From Takashimella koratensis (lineage: Eukaryota; Basidiomycota; Tremellomycetes; Trichosporonales; Tetragoniomycetaceae), in NCBI GenBank assembly GCA_003116875.1, contig BCKT01000002.1:558001-622000 (forward strand): DNA of 64,000 nt, read 5' to 3'. The notes under the pieces were generated by a model. It did no database searches, was not told where the DNA came from, and saw nothing but the letters and a program-made list of their open reading frames with translations. Shown in pieces: positions 35,201 through 45,541 of the stretch. Every line of letters begins with the position of its first letter. Position 1 is the first letter of the stretch. The translations under genes and the position numbers were made by a program.

Positions 35201-37317
35201 CTACGTCTCAGCTTTGACTTGGACCTGCTCAACTGATCCCACTGCCTCGACTGGCTCCACTTGCTCAATTGCCTCAACCGATTCCATCTTCGTTGTCTCC
35301 GACTCCACCTTGACCCGTTTCGTCTCCTGTTCCTCCTCATCGGCCTTGCGCTTCGTCCCGGACTCGGGCAAGTCGTTCGCTGTCACCTGAGGACTCTTGC
35401 TTGCGCTTCTCGCTTGCGGCTCGTTGGCGAGTAGCCGCGCCGCCATGGCTGACGACATTTGTTCCGCTCTACAAGTGGCATGGTAGATCTGACAATGGTC
35501 AGTTTGAATTAAGATACATGTTGTGATGGCAAACACTTACATGACCGTGCACATCGATGGCGTTCATAAATACCCACTCCTCTTCGTCCTCTGACCATTC
35601 CGGCTTGAATGTCTCTTTACAGATCGGACAGGGTTGCGCTGCCTTTGCCGCGTCTGACGGTGCTCGGACCCACTTCTTGCGCAGCGAGGCGAGTCGCTCG
35701 GCGGTGAGTTTGGCGGGAGCGCCGGGGGCGCCGTTGGTCGCTTTCGTGGGTGAATGAGTTGACGGGCCCGCTTCGTCAGAAACACTGGTGACCCATTCCT
35801 CAGCGCGAGGAAGCCAGCGTCGGTGGGCTCCCCGTCCCTCGGATTCCCGTTCTTTTCGGTTTCGTCGAAAGTGCCAATCCATGTGCGCGGGGAGCTTGTT
35901 CTCGCCCTCGGGGAAACGCAGGCCGCATTGTTTGCACCGAACGGGAAGGTGAGCGGTAGGGAGGGAGAGCCTACGCGTGGTCAGTGGGGCAGGGGTCGCG
36001 ACGTACCTATTCAGATCGAATGAGCCAAGGTGGATGTCAAGAGAGAGGATGAGCTCCTCGTACGAGTCCAGAGGCGATTTGAATGGCGTAGGCGCGACCT
36101 CGGGCGTGCGGGGTTGGCTGAGGATCCCCGAGCTGTTGAGGTTGCGTAAGATGTCTGCGACGTTGATTGGGATCGCAGGGATGGCTGCGGGCGCGGGGAC
36201 AGGGGTAGGTATGGGCGGGGTCGAGGTGGACACCGGGAGCGAGGGGGGAAAGTTGGGTCCGCCAGGTGGAGGGTAGTTGAACTGAGGAGCGTTGATGGTG
36301 GGTGGGAAAGAAGGGGCGGCTCTAGGTGGCATGGACTGGAAAGGCGGCATATGGGGCATAGGCGATCGGCTGCCGGCAAGGGGAGCGTGGTGTTGCGGTG
36401 GAGGAGGGGGTGGAAGTTGAGCCGCTCCACCAGATTGCATAGCCTTGACTTTCTCGTTGATATCCGCCAATTCCTTGGGTGAGATTCGACTGGCGTTGAG
36501 GAGTTGATCGAGCTGAACGAGAACGTTGACTTGCTTGGCGATCGCGTTACTGAATTGGAGCGCCATCTCGTCTTGTTTCTGCCGTAACAGTTGTCGGAGG
36601 GAAGCTTGGACCGAAGCCTGGGAGAGAGGTGGGTTGGATCCGAAGATTTCGCGTTCGACTGCCTCGCGTACGCCAGCAGGGTAAAGGTCGCTGCCTTGGG
36701 GTCCTGAGGTTCGCCACAGCTTGATCATCTCCTCGAGCTTGGACTTGGTCACCCCGTCGACCTCACGGTATGCACGGACGTACAGCGCCACGAGGACAGG
36801 AGGGAGGAGTCGGTCGGTGTATGGTGATCCAACATTCTTGGAGATCGAGTCGAGAAGGTAGAGCAACGGGAGTTTGCCCTGCGGTGGCGCCTTGAGAAGC
36901 AACAGTGTTAGTTTGGGTTTTGACAATTAGAAGAAGGCTTGGGTAGGAGAGGGGCAGTGCATGAAAGGATGATATGGTTAGAACTCTGCGTCATCATCCA
37001 AAGCCAACCAACCAACCGACCGACCGATACATTCATTTGGATAGAAAAACAAAGAAGAGGATGAAGAACCGTACCCTGATAATAGCTCCATCAATCTCTT
37101 CGACGATACCCTGCATGACTTGCCAGTTGCCATAGTCGCGCTGTTTCATCGCTTCGACCGAGAGCATTTGAATCATGGGTCGAGAGTTGAAGGTGAGTTC
37201 GGCCAGGCGGTCGGCGTACCATTGAACATAGGGGTCGACCGGGCGCGCCAATGATGGCGGTTGTTGAGGAGGGTAGCCGTATTGGCCACCAGAGGGGGCG
37301 AAGGGTGGGTAGGACAT
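35201..37317 (-). CDS. PCF11: Cleavage and polyadenylation factor IA subunit Pcf11
   Basis: Exons (minus): 37317-37075, 36890-36007, 35970-35541, 35488-35201 (614 residues). The N-terminal CTD-interacting domain (about 28-165) reads VQWYADRLAELTFNSRP ... KLPLLYLLDSISKNVGSPY ... VTKSKLEEMIKLW and binds Ser2-phosphorylated RNA polymerase II CTD. A Gln-rich helical segment follows (LRQLLRQKQDEMALQF), then a long Pro-rich stretch. Two zinc-binding modules lie near the C-terminus: CKQCGLRFPEGENKLPAHMDWH, and CPICKETF ... HGHIYHATC, flanking the Clp1-interaction region. The tail is Lys/Glu-rich with a KRKADEEE nuclear-type segment. It acts in pre-mRNA 3'-end cleavage and transcription termination. 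Confidence 0.95.
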
Positions 37318-38019
37318 GGTATCGGCAGGTGGGTAGGTTATCGACCGGGCCTTGAGAGGGGAAAGAAGAGTAGCCGAGTTGAGTAGCTTTGGTCGAATAC
37401 CACCTCACGATTAGTGATCAGTGACAGGAAGAGAGAGGGAGATGGGAGAGGGGAGAGGGGAGGGGAGAAGGGAAGGGGATCGTCGATGCTCTGATATGTT
37501 TAGTCGAATTTGTTGTTGTCTCGTGAATGTACAGTCACGACGAGTCACCTTTACGTGGTTATACAAAGCAGGAAGAAAGTGATAGCGATAATTGGAAGAG
37601 TCTGTCTGCCTGTCTGTCTGCTTTGCCTGAGGTATCTCTTGTGTGTTTTTCTCTCTGCCTGCAGCTACCTCGCGTGTCTGTACAACGTCGGCCTGACTAT
37701 GGAGAGGGGAGGGAGGGGGGGATGAGGTGAGGGGTGGCGAAGATGAGGATGAGGATGGTGAGGAGTGAGGAGTGACAAAGACTAATCAAGGACGTAGAAA
37801 TAGAGTGCGAGGCAAGGCCGGCGTTATCTCCACAGGCTGGGGAGGCGGGCAATAACGCCGGATGTGGCACTTCCCTTCTCGACGACCAGGTGGAGGTTGT
37901 CCATCATCCCACGGCTCGAGTCGATTACCCGATCCCTCACTCCCACGCCAGTCTACTGACTGCGTAGACAACAGCACAGGTAACAACCACCCACTCACTC
38001 ACCCCTCCACACCCTCAAC
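37318..38019. promoter_or_regulatory. Divergent promoter PCF11 / beta-hydroxyacid dehydrogenase
   Basis: About 700 bp between opposing starts. It is purine-rich on the plus strand at 37420-37490 and 37690-37780, including GAGGGGA-type repeats. A short CTGT(C)-type repeat lies near 37605. No coding frame is supported. Confidence 0.45.
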
Positions 38020-39231
38020 ATGGCCCACAAGATCGGATACATTGGCCTGGGCAACATTGGTACGCCCATCTTCATCAACCTCGCCAAACACGCGTCCTCC
38101 TCGGGTCTCCCTGCGCCGACCGTATGGAATCGAACTCCGGCAAAGTATGACGCCGTCCGTACCGAGCTAGCCACCGCCCCGACCTCGGGCTCAGCTATCG
38201 ACGTCTACTACGCGAAAGAAATCACCGAGGTCGTCGAGCGGTCCAACGTCATCTTCACGTCTCTACTCAACGACGCGGCGGCGGAAGAGACATACACCAA
38301 GCTGTTTGCAGCGGTCAAGGGTGATAAAGAAAAGATTGTGTTTGTTGATCAGTCATCGATCAAACCAATCACGTCTAGTAAGCCCTCACTACATCATCAT
38401 ACCCAAGAAACTAATCTTGCCCTGTTCTTAGTCAAGCTCGAGGAACAAGCTCACAAGGTCGGAGCGGGGTACCTCTCCGCGCCCATCTTTGGCCGCCCCG
38501 ACGCCGCGCGCGCTGCCAAGCTGATCCACGTCATCGCTGGCGAGCCCTCAGCGAAGGAGTTTGTCAAGCCGCTGCTCCAACCCGCACTGGCCCGTCTCAT
38601 CATCGACGCAGGCAACAAGGTTGCGAAAGGTAAGCCTTAAACAACGGGTTGGGTCTAACAGTAGGTACCGGTCTCAAGCTTCTGGGGAACAGCTTGATCT
38701 TATCTGCCATTGAAGCGATGGGTGAGGCGTACGCCCTCGCCGACGCGATCGAGCTTGACCCTTCAGTCTTCCAGCACTTCATTCGTATGTGACTTCTCTG
38801 TGACCTCCTCAAAGAGCAGAAACGAAGTCAGAGCTGATACCTTTCTCTACGCAGGCGAGTTCTTCCCGACCCCTTCCTATGTCGCTTACGGAGACAAGAT
38901 CTCCACCGGCAACTTTGACGGCACGGGAGGGTTCCGTGTCGAGGGTGGTCTCAAAGGTGAGCTCACCTCACCATCTGTTTGAATCGCAGTGCTTTGTGTG
39001 AACATGAGATTGGGTCAAAGTACGTGGCTGACGTCCACAGACGCGCGAAACGTCCTCTCGCTCGGCGAAGAGCTCGGCCGACCAGTGGAGATGCCGATCA
39101 TGGAGCTCGCCAAGACACACCTCGAGCGCGCCGAGGAACTCGGAGGAAAAGACATGGACTGGTCCGCGCTCGCTATCACGTTACGAGAAAAAGCAGGGTT
39201 CCAGCCGTTCCGAGAGGGCAGCAAGCACTAG
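38020..39231 (+). CDS. NAD-binding beta-hydroxyacid dehydrogenase (3-hydroxyisobutyrate/6PGDH type)
   Basis: Exons: 38020-38377, 38432-38629, 38665-38784, 38855-38956, 39041-39231 (322 residues). The Rossmann fingerprint IGYIGLGNIGTPI starts at residue 5. A substrate-loop segment (VDQSSIKPITS) and the interdomain helix (TGLKLLGNSLILSAIEAMGEAYALAD) follow. The catalytic Lys is in GGLKDARNVLSLGEELG, as in 3-hydroxyisobutyrate and tartronate-semialdehyde reductases. No mitochondrial presequence is seen, so it is probably cytosolic. The family signature after the Rossmann loop (DxPVSGG) is replaced by YLSAPIFGRPDAA, as in the glyoxylate reductase/NPAC-like branch; substrate unknown. Confidence 0.85.
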
Positions 39232-39457
39232 CAAGATATCATACAGGTCACTGCTTTGGAATGAATCGCTATGGATGGTTCTAGATGTTTTGCATACTTG
39301 TTAACCATCTACGTGTCTGTTTAGACCTATGACCGATATGCAGCTCGATTTATGAACCTTCAAGTGGCGAGTATACCTTAGCCTTTAATGCCTGTGAAAA
39401 CTCATTCCGACTCTCGAATCGAATGATATATACCTAGACTCATTCTCCATGTTTCGG

Positions 39458-40967
39458 CTATAGTTCATCCCTTGCCCACTGTTTGTCCAGGTAATTCTCC
39501 TTCCCACTCTCTCGATCCTCATCACGACCCTGGAAAAACTTGAGTTTGCCCTTCTGGTCCACAAAGGCCGCGGTGGGTTCCGAGTCTGGCGGGTAAGGGT
39601 ACTGTTTCGATTCGTCGTGGCTGAGGGTGATGGGGCGTGGGGAAGGGCGGTAAACGGGGTCCCATGTGTGAGTTGCGGTAGCGATGGGCCGAGAGGTCGT
39701 TGGTGGGTACCTGGATCATGTTAGAGTTCACACAGAGCGTTGAGTAGAGGTGCAAGGCAGAGAGAGGTTAGGTGAGCTAGGTGGGGAGATGCGACTTACA
39801 CGATCCCGTCGGACGGGCAATTGGATACCTGAGCCAGCGTGGCAGGGACGAATTCACCAGTGTGGAAAGGGCCTTTGGTCCAAAACGGCCAGTGAACACT
39901 ATCCAGCGTTGCATTGTTACACATGAGCTAGACCATGTCAGCGCCGTTAAACGGAATTACTACGCCATGAGCTTACCACAGGTTGCATCTCGTACTGCGA
40001 GAGGGCGGTCGTGAGTTCAGACAAGGAATAGCTCGTATCCTCTGAGGGCGAGATCTGGCAAAAGGTCAGCCTGATGTCGGAATGGTAAGAGAGCAGTAGA
40101 AGAATAGACCAAAGGCAGGAGCAAGACTCACGTCGGCGTCCGCAAGCCATTTGGCAGTCTGCAAGAGATTATGCAGGCCCGACAATGTATTGAAGAACAT
40201 GGGTACCTTGGTGGGGTTAGCAATACATACACGCAGAAAGAAAAGTGAGCTTACTTGTTCTTCTTTGCTCATGCAGTTATCCCCCAGGGTCGAGATGAAC
40301 CTGCCTGCGGAGTTCCACTGATCGTCACGTTAGCAGACAAGTTCAAAGCCCAACTCAGCTTGGCCAACAGTGGTACACCCCGTAGCCTTTGGCCCATCTC
40401 ATCGATGTACACATTGGTACGTGACACACGGCCTGACTCACGCTTCGTTCCCAGATTTCCTCAACGCCCTCACCGACCTCGCTCTGCGCCCACTCGCTCT
40501 CGGCAGCTGCCATCTTCTCCTCGTGCAACAGAGGGGATCGATAACAGAGCGACCCGATTTCTTCCTGCGAGTACCTAGCTGCGTATGGATTTGAAGCTGG
40601 CTGTTGTGTCTGACACCTGGGTACAGTATCAGCTATGCTCATCATTACCCCTCCAGAATGTTCAATTCCTCATTTGGCCTCTCTCTCCTCCCACAATACG
40701 TCGTTGCTCTCATACGCAGCCGGGGCAACTTCCAACCTGGACTCACTGCAGCACGTCGAGCCCATCGATACCCCAATTCCCTGCATCGCCACCTACGTCC
40801 GGCTCGAACCTCTGTCGGAGGACGAAAAGGCCATGCGGGCTGGGGACGCAGCACGCGTCCTCCGACTCGGACGCGGGGGAGCAAGAGACGGCGTTGGAGC
40901 AGGGTGGAGAAGCGAGGGTGGGCGGGAAGGCCGTGGAGAGGAGGGAGAGGAGGATGAGAGGGAGCAT
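39458..40967 (-). CDS. RNase T2-family protein, catalytic residues lost, C-terminal RDEL
   Basis: Exons (minus): 40967-40747, 40616-40442, 40317-40255, 40206-40132, 40054-39977, 39927-39800, 39710-39458 (330 residues). A signal peptide (LPLILLSLLSTAFPPTLA) precedes the T2 N-terminal cysteine pattern PPCSNAVSC ... ACCVPSPHGLFVL. The CAS I site (consensus IHGLWPD) reads GIDGLDVLQC: His is Asp. The CAS II site (consensus HEWxKHGTC) reads WERSWNSAGRFISTL: both His, the Glu, the Lys and the Cys are gone, while the flanking W-E, W-N and ISTL match. Later T2 features (ISPSEDTSYSLSEL; LMCNN) remain. There is no stop or frameshift. A 75-residue C-terminal extension ends in QWARDEL, an ER-retrieval-type signal. 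Inference: an ER-luminal pseudoenzyme. It is divergent from the TIP-like gene. Confidence 0.82.
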
Positions 40968-41256
40968 TACGGGCGGGGTGGGGTGGGTCGAGAAAGAGTG
41001 AAGTAGGTGAGGGAAGAGACAAAGCTGAAGTGGAGAGTGGAGAGGGCCAAGGTTGTATCAGGTAAAGGCCAGTCTAGAGCGTTACTCCAGGCACGGCCAA
41101 TGCGGCCAATGCACGGTGCATTCGACCACGTGACGTTGCTCCGTTCCTCTGTTGCCATCCATCCAACCCCCCCTCAACAACGAACTTCTCTTCATCCCAC
41201 TCTATCAATCCACCACTCAATAACACTCCTCTACCCGACCTGCCTCGTCTCTATCA
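40968..41256. promoter_or_regulatory. Divergent promoter with two CCAAT boxes and a CACGTG
   Basis: This is 289 bp between the RNase T2-like and TIP-like start codons. CCAAT occurs at 41097-41101 and 41106-41110 (9 bp apart), and CACGTG at 41127-41132. CCAAT is the site of the fungal Hap2/3/5 complex and CACGTG that of bHLH factors. A pyrimidine-rich leader follows before 41257. Confidence 0.5.
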
Positions 41257-44200
41257 ATGTGGCCGTTCAAGCAGAAACGGTTCACCGCAGAGGCCCTGAT
41301 CGATGCAGGTCCTCTCGGGCTCAACAAAGTCCGTGGACGCGTCGTTGCTGTCGGCGATTGGAATGGAGACCAGAAGTGAGTCGAGCGTCGGTTATGAGAG
41401 GGAATCAGCAGGTGTTGGTGGTGGGAGTTGAATCATGAGTGTGAGCGCGAGCAGCTGCTAATCAGACAAGCTCGGACTTGTTTCTCCTCTCAGAGGACGG
41501 GAAGACGATACAGATCTATACCTGGGACAGAAGTGAGTCCCTTCTCAAACCTTACAACCCCAACAACCACCTCAACTCCCCTTCCGCTTCCCCGGCCCAG
41601 GACCCTCTACCACTCTATTACCTTATCATCACACTGGTATACTTACTTACCCTTACCAGTCTCATTCGGCTATACCGCTTCGCACTCAATCACAACCTCT
41701 TCCCGAATCGTCAACGCTGTTCCTGGAGATTTCAACCACGATGGACGACTCGACTTGCTGGTGATGACTGCCGAGGGGGAAGGAGGGTGGTGGGGTGGTG
41801 GGGATGATAAGACGGGTCTGCGAGTGTTCTTGGGAACGAGCGATGGATTTAGTGAGTGTCAGGATTACACTAAAGGCTGGAACGAGAGAGCGAGGCGAAG
41901 GATGAAGATGTCAGGTAGAGAGGTCAACCAGCGGGTGGTTGGAGGGCTGTTGGTTTGAAAGGCTTGAGAGAGAGCTGGTGCTGATGGGACAGGTAACGAG
42001 CCCTGGGTATCATCATCATCGACGGGCGCACAACCAGTGGTATACGACGCAGACGGGTCATTACGACCTTCCTTGCTTGGTTTGGACGCGGAAACGAGCC
42101 AGCTTCGAACATGGCTGAACAACGGGGCAGGATTGACCTTGTGAGTGAGGACGGGAAACATGGCGCCGAATTGATTTAGGGGAAGAGATTTGCCGAAGTA
42201 TTTTAGGAGAAGAGATTTGACTGAACATATCGTGGGTTTACCAGGACCGAGACGAATCTGAGCCCATCAAAGCAAGTGTGCACTTTGGCGAACCCACACA
42301 GTAGTGCTTTTGTCGATATCGATGGGGATTGTCTCCCAGGTACGTCTGGTCCTGCTGATCCTGTCTCTTGAGTGACCAAGTAGGGATTAGTCGTTGACAT
42401 GCTGTACAGATCTGGTACTCCATTGTCAGAGCGGATCGTCGACATCAATTCTTCAAGTGCTGTTGAATCGAGGTCGAGCGGGGTTTGCGCTAGCTCGGTC
42501 GTATACGATCCCGCAAGGTAGCGGGCCCATTTCGTTTGCCGATATGAGTGAGTGATTGGATTTTTCTTCCTTCTGCACATTGTGCCTCCTTGACCACCAT
42601 CGAGCACAGTAAGAGCTCGACGACTCCTCTGCTCCGTCCCTTACTTTGGGCGGACACTGACTTTGCCCTCACCCATGACCAGATCGCGATGGGTCGATCG
42701 ATATCATCTTCCCCACATGCGAACACCACTCGACATCATCAGGGATCGGGTCGGGATGCTCTATCAATATCGCATACAGTAAACAGGTGCCCGTGTGTTC
42801 GAGCGAAGCGTCAAAGTTGGGTCAGGATGGGATGCCTCAGTGTCGGGGTTGGGGGGATTTGTGTCTTGCCGATCAGAACTTTGAGTATTCGTTTGAGTCC
42901 GACAGCGAGGTACGTGTGCCTCTCTGTTACTGTCAATGCTTTGCCCCGACTGCGCTGCAAACCCTCTCCCCTGCCGTCTCAATGACTGACCGAGTGCAGT
43001 ACTTTACCTCAATCCCACTCTCATCAATCATGCCGGGGACTACCAACCTCCTCCTCAACGCTCCAGGCAAACCTGAGATCCCTCTCCCGCTCCGACCAGG
43101 CGACTTCAACGTCGACGGTTTCCCCGATCTCCTCCTCACCACATCCAAACGCGACGGCAGTCAGCCTCGGCTGCTGAGGAATGTACCGTGCGCAAGAGGG
43201 GTAGCAGGGTGTGATGGAGTGGGGAAGAAGGGTGGGAGAGGGTTTGTCGTTGGGGAAGGGAAAGAATGGGATGCTTTGAATGGGATCAAGGACGCGACGG
43301 GTGTCAGCTGGGTCGACCTTGATGATGACGTGAGTGTTCGAAGTATGGACAAGGAAACGAGTTTGACGTAGAGGTTTGCCCGTCTTGGAGGGATGTGTTG
43401 AGCTCATTGCTAATCTTGAGAACAGGGATCACTCGATATCATGGTACAACGGACAGGCGACCAAGATGAGCAGATGATCACGTTTGTCCAAAACAACTTT
43501 TACCACGATGCTTTCTTCCTCAAAGCGCAAGGTGGGTTTCGAGAGATCGAGCGAGGAAGGGATCCCGCCCGCCAAGCTAGACTGTCGAGCTGACCTGGGG
43601 ACAGTGTTGAATGGCGCATGCGATGGGGACTGTGTGCCTTTAGATGGCGGCGAATCGTACAGCGTGAGTACGGGACGAACGGGCAATAGGCTGATAAATG
43701 TAGCCTCTGGGCGCAAGTTACCCAGGCGCGACATTCAAGTTCACCGTCTTGGATACGGGCGGCCACCGACGCGCTCAACAAAGTGGGTATCGGCAGCTGT
43801 GATATTGCTGTACCATGCTGATGAGCCTCTACTCAGTCGTTCAATTGCCGCAGACGTCGTACCAGGCTCTTTACACGCCGTACTCCTTCATCGGTCTCGG
43901 GCGGACTAACAATTACGTCGAGGTGAGATTTTCGTTGTTGATAGCGACTACCAATTCCCCCCTTCCTTCACTTGGTTAACTCTACCCCTAGAGCCTCTTT
44001 GTCGGCACTTCCCTGTTCCCGCCGGGCCACACGACCAACCTCGAATCCCTCATCCCCAACTCGCAAGTCATCATCAACCCGCCTTACCCTATCGACTCGA
44101 ACATTGGTGCCCCGTCGTCCGTCCGAGCGCGATCACCAGATTGGAGAACAGAGCTATTCCTGCATCCCGGAGACTGGGTGCCGTACGTCGGTGCGGCGGT

Positions 44201-44377
44201 AGTAGCGACCGTCGTGGTTCTGGCGACTGTCGTACTTTGGCTCAACGAGAGGGAGAAGGTAAGTGCTTAGAGTGGATCATGGTTCAAATGGAGAGGGATT
44301 AGCTGACGACGGTGCAGAAAGAGGACGAGAAGGAGCGGAGAAGGGCGTTGCACGCTATCAACTTCCAGGCTTTGTAG
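41257..44377 (+). CDS. TIP/ITFG1-like FG-GAP repeat membrane protein, with a frame problem at intron 1
   Basis: Exons: 41257-41375, 41466-41532, 41660-41851, 41993-42140, 42245-42339, 42410-42547, 42683-42909, 43000-43329, 43426-43531, 43605-43663, 43704-43782, 43837-43922, 43992-44258, 44318-44377 (about 657 residues). FG-GAP/beta-propeller calcium loops recur: GDWNGDQ, GDFNHDGRLDLLV, FVDIDGDCLPDLVL, GDFNVDGFPDLLLT. QLPQTSYQALYTPY and FIGLGRTNNYVE are hallmarks of the T-cell immunomodulatory protein family. A transmembrane helix (VGAAVVATVVVLATVVLWL) and short basic tail end the protein. Odd points: exon 1 ends in phase 2 but exon 2 is in phase 0, so one base is unaccounted for; and the start MWPFKQKRF lacks a signal peptide. 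The molecular function of the fungal members is unclear. Confidence 0.8.
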
Positions 44378-45541
44378 CGGGTACAAGCTGGGTTGGGATT
44401 GAGATTGGTCAGGGGGGCGGGACTAGTGCGAAGTGCTGGGAACAGGGTGACTGACGTTATAGAAGAAGCGTGTAGATGACCCTGGGTGTTATTGAGGGTG
44501 CATCACCGTGAAGTCGTCGTTGTAAAATATGATGCAGATTGGCTTGCTGCCCATCGGTGTAAATGGCCGATACACAGAATCCGAAAGCTGCAGGGGAAGA
44601 TGAGGTCGAGGTCGGCTGTGAGATCGAGATCGGCTCGGCAAGAGTGATCCAGCGCTCGGAGTAATCTTGACGCCTTGAGACCTGTATCCAGGGCTCCTGC
44701 ACTACCCTCCAGGCTCACCCAAGCTGTCGGTATACATCTACTGTAAGTTCAGGTTCACCCACCCTTGGATGTGCCGTCATTAGTTGTTCCGATTCCAGTT
44801 CAGGGTTGAGGATCGGGTCAATTCAAGTTTCGTGGTACCATCTTCTCTCGTCTCCAGGCACGCGTCGGATCTCGAAACGCGTATTACTCCTAGGCCAGGG
44901 GCTTGGCTCCAAAGGACTACAGGACCCGAAGACCAAAGGACGGGTGCGGTTGAGTGATCGCGTGGATCAAAGTTACCGTTGCGTCAAAGGAGTCTCCGTG
45001 TACCCTTGCTCCTTCCTCGGCTCCTGTGCCCCCTCCTCTCTCCCCCTTCCTTTGGGTTTCAGTTTCACTTCGCGACCAGAGACAAAAAACGATGGTCGGG
45101 GACAAAAAAAAAAAAGCCGCACTCCCTTGTCCATGACCGTGTGTAACTTGCTCTCATCCTCTCATTCTCTCACTCTCACCCCCTCCCTCTCCTTCTCCAC
45201 CCGCGCCCCTCCTTCTCCCCTTCTCATCACCCCACTTCCTCTTCTCATCCTCGCTCATCTATCCAACAGCAGCTGTGCTCCTGTTCACTCAATCTGTTCT
45301 CCCTCGCCCATCTCTCCTTCTTCCATCGACACCGACACTACCACGAGCTGGCCTTCTCGTGCTCTTGCAAGTCATCTCCACTCTCACACCCCACACTCGT
45401 TCACCTTCCCGCTCTTCCCATCTCCCAAATCTCACTCCTACTCGAACCGATCTCGGTGCAGGCCACCCTTTCGTTCCCAATCTCTCTCAACCTCTCACCC
45501 TCTACCACCGTTTTCCCGTCTTCTTTTAAATCTGTCTCACA
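44378..45541. other. Intergenic region upstream of AA14 oxidase
   Basis: About 1160 bp. The last 400 bases are strongly pyrimidine-rich on the plus strand and fit the 5' leader of the AA14 gene. A run of 12 A lies at 45104-45115. A long accidental frame (44806-45684) crosses the AA14 start in another frame and has no family support. Confidence 0.5.
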
